Shown here in pieces: positions 8,543 through 17,915 of a DNA stretch of 18,957 bases. The position numbers and the translations under genes are program-made. The stretch is from Dunaliella salina (Eukaryota; Chlorophyta; Chlorophyceae; Chlamydomonadales; Dunaliellaceae). The stretch spans positions 161,027 through 179,983 of the forward strand of contig MU069732.1 of assembly GCA_002284615.2 (NCBI GenBank), in the 5' to 3' direction. Positions within the stretch are counted from its first letter, which is position 1. Every line of letters begins with the position of its first letter. The notes beneath the pieces are model-generated. The model was not told the DNA's origin. It was given only the letters and a program-made list of their open reading frames with translations, and made no database searches.

Positions 8543-9489
8543 CTGGGCTACATAGCTTGCTTTCGTTGGTGGGGCTCACTGTTAGTGCCAGTGCTAATTG
8601 TTGGGTTTTTCCTTAATGCACGCTGGTGAGTGCCAGCGTAAACTTCCACTTTTACTTCTACTTTTATGAAGGGTGACTTGAGCAGAGGCCCTTGAAAGAT
8701 GGCAATGCAAATCGCGGTGCTGCTGCTTGGAGGCCTTGAGCTAATCCTTCAAGTTGGGCCGGGTGTCTTCATAGTATTTGACTTCCACAAGATGGAGGGT
8801 GACGGACCTTGGAAGGGGGGGGGGGGGAAATGTGGCTGGCGCTAATTGCACCCTATTTCTCCTGCGCCCCCCTGCACTTCTCAATGGATACTGGGAGTAG
8901 GTCCTTGGCACACTATTCATAGGAACAACTAATAGTGCATCAGGGCGGCTAGAAGTGAGCCTTCTTTGTCAGTGAAACGACGAGCAAAATTATATTTAGG
9001 GATGGTTCTACCTATGCTCAGGAATCTGAAGGTCCTGAAAAGCAAGACAATCTGCGCTGCCAATATCCATGGAGGCAAGGCCTGCCCCGAGATGGCCTTT
9101 GCTGATACCTTAGAGGATTCTGCTGGCAATGTTGTGGCGCTTTGTTACCATATTTGACATGGTGGAGTATTTGCATCCTGATAGAATGTGAAGAACACTG
9201 TCAGGCTCTCTCACACAGGGGGCGTTGGTAGGCAAGTGCACATTTTAAAGCGTACTACATGCTTCTGGTTGAAAAGAATGCCTGTGCGGTGATTAAAGAT
9301 GTTCCGTTTCATTTTGAAAGGTAGTAATGGCAGGATCCAACCTACCTTACCTTCTATTATTTAGACCGGTCTGGTTACAGGCCTCTTTGTTTCCGCTCAA
9401 CTGCCCTCGAAGGCGGAAAGAGCGATGTGACCTTTCCTTACCTCAAAGAATGCAACGCAAGGGTGCATGCTCAAGGCATGAACAGCTAA
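8543..9489. other. Intergenic; retroelement 3' flank and unassigned sequence
   Basis: Just after the TAG at 8540-8542 a T/C-rich stretch (CTTCCACTTTTACTTCTAC, 8643-8661) may be the tail of the retroelement. A G-run lies at 8815-8827. Open frames at 8929-9157 on both strands have no recognisable domain. Nothing further could be assigned. Confidence 0.35.
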
Positions 9490-9565
9490 CTGAGACTGGT
9501 TGGGAGGGGCCGTTCCTGGGAGGTTCAACTGCCTGTTTCCCAAGTTAAAATCCTCTTCCTATAGC
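9490..9565 (+). mobile_element. Degenerate tRNA-derived SINE head
   Basis: TGGTTGGGAGGGG (A-box-like, 9497), CCTGGGAGGTTC (9515-9526) and AGTTAAAATCC (B-box-like, 9543-9553) have nearly the same order and spacing as the clearer SINE at 12698-12838 (TGGT 12708, CCTGGGAGGTTC from 12725, ATCAAATCC 12757). The body after the B box does not match, so this is a decayed or partial copy. Confidence 0.45.
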
Positions 9566-9632
9566 ATTAAAGTTTGAAAACAGCCAGCTGGGATGCCTAC
9601 GCCTAGTTATTCGGGACACCTAGACTGCCCTC

Positions 9633-10133
9633 AGGGGCTAGCACTAAGCAAATTCACGTTGAGAGAGGTACAATTCAAGGTGATACACTTTCACCTTTTC
9701 TCTTTCTCATGGAGCCTCTTGACATGCTCAGATCAGGTTTTGAGCAATGTATAGATTGGCCAACACGAGCCATTCGTCTAGCGGTGGCCGCCGCTGTCCC
9801 CTTCCCCAAGAGCTTTTCTTTTTGTATGCTGCCATCTCCATGGCAGCAAACTCGGCTGTCCGAAGGCTGATTACAAATCGTGACTCGACACGTAATGACT
9901 TCAGACTGGCGAGCCAGTCACACACACACCGACTTGTGAAAACCAACTGTCGCTAACTAACTGCTGAAGACAGTGAAATTGACAAAACAGTATATCAGTA
10001 TGACACTCTCCTGCGTTGGCTGCATGTAGGGGGGTGCGGCTACAAACATGGATGTGTCCCAGGCCAAACCACCAACAACAACCACCTTGCAAATAACCTT
10101 AGCAGCACTGCCTTTGCTGATGATGCATCATGA
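9633..10133 (+). pseudogene. Non-LTR reverse transcriptase fragment (family 2), interrupted
   Basis: ASTKQIHVERGTIQGDTLSP then FLFLMEPL (to 9720) is RT motif 4, with the GxxQGDxLSP signature. The frame resumes at about 10008 with LLRWLHVGGCGYKHGCV and reaches NLSSTAFADDAS, whose FADD (10113-10124) is the RT catalytic motif, intact here; TGA follows at 10131-10133. The 9721-10007 segment (about 287 bp) interrupts the domain and looks like an insertion. Only the palm part of the RT is present. Its sequence differs from the RT at 10660-12425, so it is a second LINE family. Confidence 0.75.
9721..10007. mobile_element. ~287-bp insertion within the family-2 RT
   Basis: This block separates two RT segments that would otherwise be adjacent (MEPL | LLRWL). 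TGACA occurs at both borders (about 9720 and 10001), a weak 5-bp duplication. CGTCTAGCGGT at 9775 resembles a tRNA-Glu A box, but no B box follows at the right distance. The class is therefore undetermined. Confidence 0.4.
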
Positions 10134-10149
10134 CGCATGGTGCAAAATG

Positions 10150-10637
10150 GGATGTTGAGAATGTGGGGTATTGTTGGGTGATTGGTGTGGTTCACTGGTC
10201 ACGGCAGTGTGTGGCCTGCCTCCGCACCATTACCTCCTTCGTCCAAGGTGGAGTAACCCTCCATCAGACGACATTGGGCTGCAATAACCAGCAGCATGTT
10301 TCTTGCAATGCCTGCCACACTCAGGCATGCTTACTCTCTTGTGCTCTCGCCACACTTCCCTAATTGCCACGCTGCTGCTCCATCCTTGCCCTCTACCCAG
10401 GGCTTGCTTGGCCTCAGGCCATCACTCCTTTACACATAGAAGGTTGAGATATTCTACTACATCATATCCAGATGGCACTACATGTACAAAGCAGAATGTA
10501 GAGCGTAGGACGTAGAGCGTAGAACGTAGAATGTAGAAATTCTCAACACAGAGGTCCAGGGAAAATCATCACCAAAATCCCCTGTAACATCCTAACTAAC
10601 TGGTCACCAACAGAAAAATTGACACAACACTAAATGA
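10150..10637 (-). repeat. Dispersed ~480-bp repeat B, copy 2
   Basis: Reverse-complement copy of 5641-6116. Shared landmarks include GGCCTCAGGCCATCACTCC, TACATGTACAAAGCAGAATG and the GTTGTGTCAATTTT end. The 7-bp VNTR (GAGCGTA/GAACGTA) has six units at 10494-10535. It sits exactly between the two RT fragments, so its insertion or a rearrangement joined them. Confidence 0.85.
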
Positions 10638-10659
10638 GAATGTCAGCCTACATGCCTGT

Positions 10660-12425
10660 TGAATCATTAAGAACATGTATGCTAATGATGAGTACATCTT
10701 GGTGGATGGCAGCAAGCAAGCTCGTGCGTTCCCTCTTTTTGGGGTTATGCAAGACTTCCCGCTTTCCTCCCTGCTGTTTTCCCTGTACATCAATGATGTG
10801 GATTGCTTGGCAAAATGTGCAAGGGGCAGTTACAGGTGCAAGCGATCTCCATGTTACTCATATGCTGTATGCAGACGTTCCGTGCCCTACCAGTAACCAT
10901 CCTGGTCAACTCCAGTTGATGTTGGATAGGTTGCATGCATATGCTCGCGAGCGGTGGACAGGATTGGTGATAAGTGCTGCCAAGTCTGAGATTGTGCATT
11001 TTAATTCTAAGGGCAATAATGTGCCAGCCTTTACTTTAGGTGGAGCGCGCTTGGCTTGTGCAGAGTCTTTCAAATATTTGGGCATGCGTTCACAAAGCAG
11101 CGCAACTTTCAGGCCACTGCCGAACACATGTGCGCTCCTTTCCTGGCTGGATGTAGACGGATCAGGCAATTAGCGTCAGAGTACCACTCGACTGACAGGC
11201 CGCATACCATGCTCTGGCCGGCTAATCTTTTTTTTTTTGTTTACGCTTGCCCGAGGGCCGCGTGTATTAAGGAAAGAACCCTTTCGGGAACCCACCGACA
11301 ACCCGGACTACTCCAAGTTCTAGGTGCTCACCCTCACCCGGGGGATACGAACCGGGGACCTCTTGGGCCTCCTTCCCGAGTATTTCCGGGGATGCAACTG
11401 AGCTACACCTGATGCTCGTCGGCTGGCCAAAGCATATGCTCTCCCTGCTAGCATGTATGCTTGTCAAATCTGGGGCGCTAGATACATGAAAGAAGGTGCT
11501 GAATGGGACTGCCCTTTAGAAACTGTGCACCTGTGCTTACTGAAGCGTTTCCTTGAGGTGAAGTGTACCACTCCTAACTGGGCTGTTCTACGGGAATGTG
11601 GTCACCATGACAGTCATGAGCCTTTGCATTTTTATTGGTTGCGTGCAGCAGTCAGATTTTACAATGCTTTCCTGCGCAGCAACAGTACTACACTACGCAA
11701 GGTGCTGCAAGCAAATGTTGACATGAGGTGTATATCTCGTAAATGTTGGACCTCAGAGTTTTTGGCAGCATGTAATGGCTTGGACAGGTACACTATGTTT
11801 ATTCAATTTGTGCGTCCAGGGCAGCCAGTAGCACTGAAGGAATTCGTTGTTGACCTAAGAAAAAGGCTACGAGGTGTTCGGAATGCAGCTGCCTTGGCAG
11901 AGCACGATGAGCGTGTGAACAAATTAGCCAAGTATCATCACTGGGTGGCTCTCCCTTTGAAACCTTTGGCTGCTCATGGAGCGCTCTTTTCTGTCCCTAG
12001 GTATTTGCATCTTGATTTAGGCAAGCATATGCTGAGAAACATGGCACACTTTCGATTGCATGCACACACCCTAAGAGTTGAGACATCACTTTGGCAGGAG
12101 CACACTTCAGTTTGTGATAAATGTGACCTAGGAGGACTTCAAGATGAAAAACATGCTGTGTTCCTTTGTTCCTGCGGTCCTGTGTTCTCTTAGAAGGACT
12201 TGTGAACATCTATTTTCTGATCTATTTTCCCTCTGCTCACAGAGTTCTTTAGGGCGAGACAGGCGCTTTTTACTACACTCAGGCTAGTTCTTCCATTTCT
12301 TACAGGACCGAACTAATGGGACATATCTTTTTATTTCTAATCTCATGGATATTTATTCTGTGGATGGAACATTTCATCTGGCCGAGCAGCCAAACAACCT
12401 GGCTGAAGGTCAAACCCAATTGTAA
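10660..12425 (+). pseudogene. Non-LTR retrotransposon (LINE, family 1) ORF2 3' half, frameshifted and interrupted
   Basis: Starts inside the RT: MYANDEYILVDGSKQARAF, then PLFGVMQDFPLSSLLFSLYI, NDVDCLA in one frame. A shift at about 10825 leads to AVTGASDLHVTHMLYADV, GLVISAAKSEIVHFNSKG and FKYLGM. A second shift at about 11088 leads to AFTKQRNFQATAEHM and CRRIRQLASEYH. The catalytic YADD reads YADV (10868-10879), so the RT is dead. After a nested SINE (11226-11411) the ORF resumes with AKAYALPASMYACQIWG and stays open to 12193. A C-x2-C-x9-H-x4-C knuckle lies at 12113-12169. Beyond more shifts it ends in MDIYSVDGTFHLAEQPNNLA, EGQTQL and TAA at 12423-12425. The endonuclease and N-terminus are absent. 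Confidence 0.88.
11226..11411 (-). mobile_element. tRNA-derived SINE nested in the LINE
   Basis: Read on the minus strand: GGTGTAGCTCAGTTGCATCC (A box TAGCTCAGTTG) near 11409-11390, then GGTTCGTATCC (B box) near 11353-11343, a body of about 100 bp, and an A-tail (T11 at 11228-11238). Left flank ATGCTCTGGCCGGCTAA (11209-11225) and right flank ATGCTCGTCGGCTGGCCAA (11412-11430) look like a diverged target duplication of about 17 bp. The LINE frame reads through when one flank and the SINE are ignored. It differs from the SINEs at 12571-12838. Confidence 0.85.
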
Positions 12426-12570
12426 CCTTGTAACCTTTTCTTTCAACAAGACATCCCCGAGGAAGCGAACTCCAAAGCATGGAGCCGTGCTTGAAACGTT
12501 CATGTATTTCTCCCAGGAAGATCTGGTACTTAAATATAAAAAATCAAAAATCCTTCCAGTTAAATTCCGG

Positions 12571-12642
12571 AGGTCCGGGGTTGGATTCCGCTCAGATGCC
12601 CACTTGAGGCATAAACAGCAATGTACCCTTACCTTACCTTAT
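12571..12642 (+). mobile_element. Partial tRNA-derived SINE
   Basis: GGTTGGATTCC (B box, 12579-12589) is followed by CTCAGATGCCCAC, GGCATAAACAGCAATGTACCC and a CTTAC repeat tail. This body aligns with the next copy (CTCGGTTGCCCAC, GGCAAATGCAGCGTGCACCC). The A-box half is not recognisable, so the copy is 5'-truncated or decayed. Confidence 0.65.
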
Positions 12643-12697
12643 TGATTTAATGGTGATAAAGACCTTGAATGGGAGACCCTGAAAACATGGGGATTGA

Positions 12698-12838
12698 GGG
12701 AACTGCATGGTGCAGCGGTGCCTCCCTGGGAGGTTCCGATTGGAAGTGATCCTGGGATCAAATCCGCTCGGTTGCCCACACAGGCAAATGCAGCGTGCAC
12801 CCTCTCTTCTTCTTCTTCTCCTTCTTCTTCTTCTTCTA
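12698..12838 (+). mobile_element. tRNA-derived SINE with (TTC)n tail
   Basis: A box TGGTGCAGCGG (12708-12718) and B box GGGATCAAATCC (12754-12765) lie at tRNA-like spacing. Then comes the body GCTCGGTTGCCCACACAGGC, AAATGCAGCGTGCACCC and a CTT-rich microsatellite tail (12801-12837). It is the same family as 12571-12642 with a different tail; the copy at 9490-9565 shares the tRNA-like part. Confidence 0.75.
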
Positions 12839-12953
12839 GCTGATTTGTCAGGAGAGCCTCACAAGCCAGGCATTGAGATGTAGGGAGGATTTCTCTACCT
12901 ATGCAATTTTTCTTTTCTTCCTTTCTTCCAGGCCAGGCCTTGCTTTGGCTTGG

Positions 12954-13167
<214 letters not shown>

Positions 13168-13265
13168 AGATATTACAGAAGAGCTAAAACAAACATTGCA
13201 ACTCAAACGAAAAGGAAGGGCTATCTCAGGCTCAGTGACCCCATGCCAATTACTACATCTTCTGC

Positions 13266-13400
13266 GTTGGCAGGCATTGCAAAGAATCGTAAAGATTCCT
13301 CCGCTCCTTCGTTTGGCAGAGATTTGTAACGAGTTCTCCGCTTCTTCATGTGGCAAAGATTTGTAAAGATTCTTATGCTCCTTCACTTGCCAGGCATCAA
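13266..13400. repeat. Short tandem repeat, ~40-bp unit
   Basis: About three degenerate units of GGCAAAGATTTGTAAAGATTC, each followed by a TCCGCTCCTTC-like part. Farther right, 13480-13600 has short CACCCATGACTCCACC repeats. No gene is recognisable between 13168 and 14021. Confidence 0.65.
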
Positions 13401-13946
13401 AAATTCAACAGTTGTCAAGACAATCACAATCAGCCGGGCAACCATTCGCACTGTACCATGACACAGCACACATAGGGCATAGATCGCGCATGACATTCTT
13501 GGCAAAGATTGCAAATTGTGCACAGATCATGCACAACACCCATGACATGGAGCATACACTGAGCACAGACCATGCACGGCACCCATGACTCCACCCATGA
13601 CTCCAAGGGGCACCTGCTGTGCAGTAAACGTGCACAACACTCATAACACAACACATCTTCTGTACACCGATTTCACACAAGAAAGGGGATAAGTGCGTGA
13701 CATCCATGGACGGGGATTCACTGAAAACATATTGATGGGCAAAGCCTGTGCAGGATGGACCTCGTCCATGCCCTTAGCACAAAGCATTCAAAGGAAGGCA
13801 GGCAATCCCTCTGACCACAGGCAATTCCCCATGGTTCAGAGCAATCATTTTTTTTTTTATGACTAATGTTTAGCCCTTAGCCCTTCATGCCTAGGGGATG
13901 GGGAGCTGGGGTGATTGAGGGCAACAACAGGGGTACACTGTTTCTA

Positions 13947-13973
13947 GGCAGACCATAAACAACATGGTCTGCC
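13947..13973. other. 10-bp perfect hairpin downstream of SMC4
   Basis: GGCAGACCAT, 7-base loop AAACAAC, ATGGTCTGCC. It lies about 180 bases past the SMC4 stop codon on the minus strand, so it could fall in the 3' flank or UTR. Function unknown. Confidence 0.5.
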
Positions 13974-14021
13974 TTCAGAAAGAAGCCCCTGTCCAATGCC
14001 ATTTTCTGCTGTGCATGCTTT

Positions 14022-14067
14022 CACTTCACCACCATTGGTGGAGGGCCATTGTTCTCTTTACAACAAC
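14022..14067 (-). repeat. Echo of the SMC4 last-exon end in the 3' UTR
   Basis: Minus strand AAGAGAACAATGGCCCTCC, then ACCAATGGTGGTGAAG, copies the real C-terminal coding end at 14152-14204 (AAGGAGAACAATGGCCCTC, AGCCAATGGCGGTGGCTTGA). Offset is about 130 bases. A TGTAA at 14058-14062 (minus strand) lies in this segment and could be the poly(A) signal. Confidence 0.7.
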
Positions 14068-14155
14068 ATGGTCCAACCGCTCAGCATGGAGCCTGCACCA
14101 CCATCGTTTTCTTTGCCCATAATTACTCGCACGCTGCTGCACCTCATCTACATTT

Positions 14156-14359
14156 TCAAGCCACCGCCATTGGCTGAGGGCCATTGTTCTCCTTGCCACC
14201 GCCAACCCCATCTGCCGTAGGGGCAGCTGCGGAGGCAGTGGGCATCACAAACTTGCCAGGATTGATGGCCACTGTTTTGGTGGTGTTGTCCGTCTTGTAG
14301 ATGCCCACCAGACGGTCTGCCAGCTCGAACATGTTGTTGCGCAGGCTGATGATGATGAA
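14156..14359 (-). CDS. SMC4: SMC4 terminal exon (exon c)
   Basis: Acceptor CCACGCAG just upstream of 14359; frame TTC ATC ATC ATC AGC CTG CGC to TGA at 14156-14158, 67 codons plus stop. It encodes FIIISLRNNMFELADRLVGI, YKTDNTTKTVAINPGKF and a low-complexity tail. FIIISLR corresponds to the H-loop/switch position. Its first ~60 bases plus the acceptor are the parent of the array at 14430-15600. Confidence 0.93.
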   Translation of the reverse strand, partial: FIIISLRNNMFELADRLVGIYKTDNTTKTVAINPGKFVMPTASAAAPTADGVGGGKENNGPQPMAVA

Positions 14360-17300
14360 CTGCGTGGAAGGCATGACATGAGAGCGCGCTCTCAGAAGAG
14401 TAAGAGTGATGCCGTTATTGTGAGTGTGCTAACACTAGCTGGTCTGCCAGCCCAGACATGTTGCCGCGCAGGCTGATGACGATGAACTGCGTGGAAGGTG
14501 TGGAACAACACGAGGGCAAGAGATGAATAAGAGTGGTGCCCTTGTTGTCAGTCAAAAGTTGCAAAAGGTGTAAGGAAGGCAGGATGTGAGGGTGAGGGTA
14601 GAGTAAGAGTGGTGCCTGCATTGTATGTACTACCACCACCTGGCCCGCCAGCTCAGACAAGTTGCTGCACAGGCTGATGATGATGAGCTGCGTGGTGGGG
14701 ATGAGGTGAAGGAGAGAGCATGGTGAGAGTTATGTCTCTCTGCAAATGCTACCACCAAATTGTCTGCCAGCTCAAACACGTTGCTGCGCAGGCTAATGAT
14801 GATGAACTGCGTGGAAGGTGCGGGATAACATCAGGGCGGTTGAAGAGTAAGAGTGATGCCCTTCTTGTAAGGTGTAAGGAAGGCACGGCGTGGGGTGAGG
14901 GTGAGAGCAGGGTGAGAGAGGTGCCTGTATTGCAAGTGCTAAAGTGCTACCACCAGCTGGTCTGCCAGCTCAGACATGCTGCTGCACATGCTGATGATGA
15001 TGAACTGCGTGGAAGACATGAGGTGAGGATGAGAGGAGGGTGAGAGTGATGCCTGTGTTTTAGGTGCTACAAACCGCTGGCCTGCCAGCTCAAACATGCA
15101 GCTGCACACACAGATGATGATGATGATGATGATAATGATGAAGTGTGTGAAAGGCATGGCATAAAGGTAAGAGCAGGGTGTGAGTGACGCCTTCTTTGTG
15201 AATGGTGCCACCAGCTGGGCTGCTGATTCAAATCTGTTGCTGAGCAAGCTGGAGGTAATCAAGTGCATGGTAGGTGAAATACGAGTGTGAGAGTCATGCT
15301 CATTTTGCAGAAGCAAAACAGTCAGTGCACCAATCAAACACATCGCTGAGCAGGCACATGGTGAACTGGAGCCTGGGAAAAACACCACGGAAAAAGAGCA
15401 GAGTGGTGAGATGTAGATGCAAAGCAGTCAGCACGCCAATTAAATACATCGCTGCGCAGGCGGATGATGAAGAGGGGCTTGGGAAAAAAACACGAAAGGA
15501 GAGTGAAGTGGTAGCATGAAGATGCAAAGCAGTTGGCATGCGCATTAACATGTTACAAACTTATCGCTGCGCATGCAGATTATGCACAGGAGCCTGGGGA
15601 AAATATCACGGAAGGTGGGTGGATCGGTAGGATGCGGCCAGTGTTGGAAAAAGGCATGGAATGAGATCAGAGCAGGCAGAATGCTGCACACAGACAAAAG
15701 GTGCAGCGCTGCAAATACTAAAAGGTACAGGCAGAATGCTGCACACAGGCAAAAGGTGCAGCGCTGCACAGGCTGCTGGCCGTGGGCTGCATGAGGGTCC
15801 ATCACAGATGCGCAACGGAAAGCCTTTTGTGGTGGTGATCAATGGTTGCTGGTGACGCATCCTCCACCAGAATGAGCAAGATCGGCCACAAAAAAAGTAG
15901 CAAGGGCTTGCTGGGCGCTGATGCATTGAAGTGTGACGCTGGAGCAAGTACAGATTGGGTGCTACTGCATTGAAGTGTGATGCCAGAGCGAGCGCAGGTT
16001 GAGCACAGGGCATCAAGGAGCGCAATGCTGCAGCAAGGGCAGATTGGGTGCAGGGGCGTCAAATAGTGTGATGCATAGTGAGCGCAGATTGAGCGCAGGG
16101 GCGTCGAGGAGCGTGATGCTGAAGCTGGTGCAGATTGGACACAGGGGCGTCAAACAGTGTGATGCGTAGCGAGCACAGATTGAGCGCAGGGGCGTCGAGG
16201 AGCGAGATGTTCAAGCAAGTGCAGATTGAACACAGGGGCACCAATCAGTGCAGTGCATGAGCACGCGCAGATGAAGCTCGGGGGTATCTGTATTAGGTGA
16301 GGTGAAGCATATCCACGCGCAGATGGAGCTCATGGAGGTTTCGCTTCTAAGCGAGGCAAGGCGAAGCACGTATTGCCTCACATACGTACCCAAAGAACAA
16401 AGAGGCAGCGATACCAGGGAACAACAGTGTCATCGATTTCATCATATTCCCCAAGTGCAGGTAGGGCTGAGGGGTATGGAGGAGTCTTGACTGGGACCCT
16501 TGCTGTGCAAGGTGCACTTTGACCCATAAAAATGCACACCAAAGTGCCTCTCATAGGTACAGTGTGAGGAGTCTCATTTTTCAAGTTCCAGTACAACTGG
16601 CTCCATCAAGTATGGGGTTTGGATAAAGGTGCTACGGCGCCTAGCATCCATAGCAATGACAAGGAAGAAAAGAATAGAAAGAGTCTAAGCAGGCCAGAGA
16701 CGGCGTGCACCAAGGAATGATGCAGAGGCAGAGAGGCAGGGACGAAAATGACACAGAGAGGGAAGGCTGCATGAGCAGCCTTACACTAGCCTTACACTCC
16801 TCTTCCTCAACTTGATCTCCAGCCTCCTCTCACTTTTACAATCAGCCTTGGCCTGGCTATGCTCCAGTGCCTGGACATGCACAAACATTCATCTATCTAT
16901 TTGTCTTTGCTTATTTGTCTATTTGGCATGGTTGACCATGCTGGCCTGCACAGTCGATCAAGTTGGAGCCTGACCTCCCAATGCCAGACATTCTGATCAC
17001 TCACCAGCTTACTATTTATGTATTCATTATATTGGCATGGTTGACTATGCTGGCCTGTGAAGCTGGTCAAGTTGGATCCTGACCTACCGATGCCCAACAT
17101 TCCGATCACAGACCAGCTCATATCTTTTCAAGCTATGATTTGAACATTTCCGACACCACTGCCAGACATTCTGGACGCAAACCGTCATATCTTGGGCAGC
17201 TCATATCTTTCCAAAATGATGAGGAGTACATTGTCAAGTTAGATCCTGACCTACCTACCCCAACATTCTGACCACAGACCAGCTCATATCTTTTCAAGCT

Positions 17301-17828
17301 ATGATTTGAACATTTCCGACACCACTGCCCAACATTCTGGACGCAAACTGTCATATTTTGCACAGGTAGCATCTTTCCATAGTAAAGAGTACATTGTCAC
17401 AGAACCACAGAGTTTGTATGGGAGGGAAAAAGAAAAGGAGAGGGAATGAGGATCCAGGCAAGAAGGGAAAAGTGAACAACTGCACCTGAGCGTTTTTTGT
17501 GCGGTCCTTGATGTAGTGCCCCACGATGGAAACGTTCTTGAAGTCTGCATTAAAAAAAGTTGGGCAAAATAGTGATGATGTCGATACGGTCTGCGATGTA
17601 GTGCCCTACGATGGACACATTCTTGAAACATTCTGCACGAAAAAGCTTAAACGAAAGCAGTGATGCAGATGCTGTCATGTTGGTGCGGTCTTTGACGTAC
17701 CGACCCACAGTGGACATGTTGTTGAAGTCTGCTTGCAAAGAGTTTGCATTCTGACAAGTTTTTTTTTGACTTTCCCTTCAAGGACGTCTCCTCCAGGAAT
17801 TCCCTGTCACCAGCATGTGGGCAAACAT

Positions 17829-17915
<87 letters not shown>

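Noticed and set aside
8929..9157. Overlapping open frames on both strands
   Set aside because: No recognisable motif on either strand; typical of chance frames.
9772..9800. tRNA-Glu-like string CGTCTAGCGGT
   Set aside because: No B box or cloverleaf follows, so neither a tRNA nor a SINE can be supported.
10634..11173. A 179-codon frame taken as a gene
   Set aside because: Its first part is out of frame with the RT; only the segment after about 10825 is genuine LINE coding sequence.
14430..15600. CRISPR-like repeat/spacer arrangement
   Set aside because: Units are degenerate, of varying length, and are copies of an SMC4 exon border in a eukaryotic intron.
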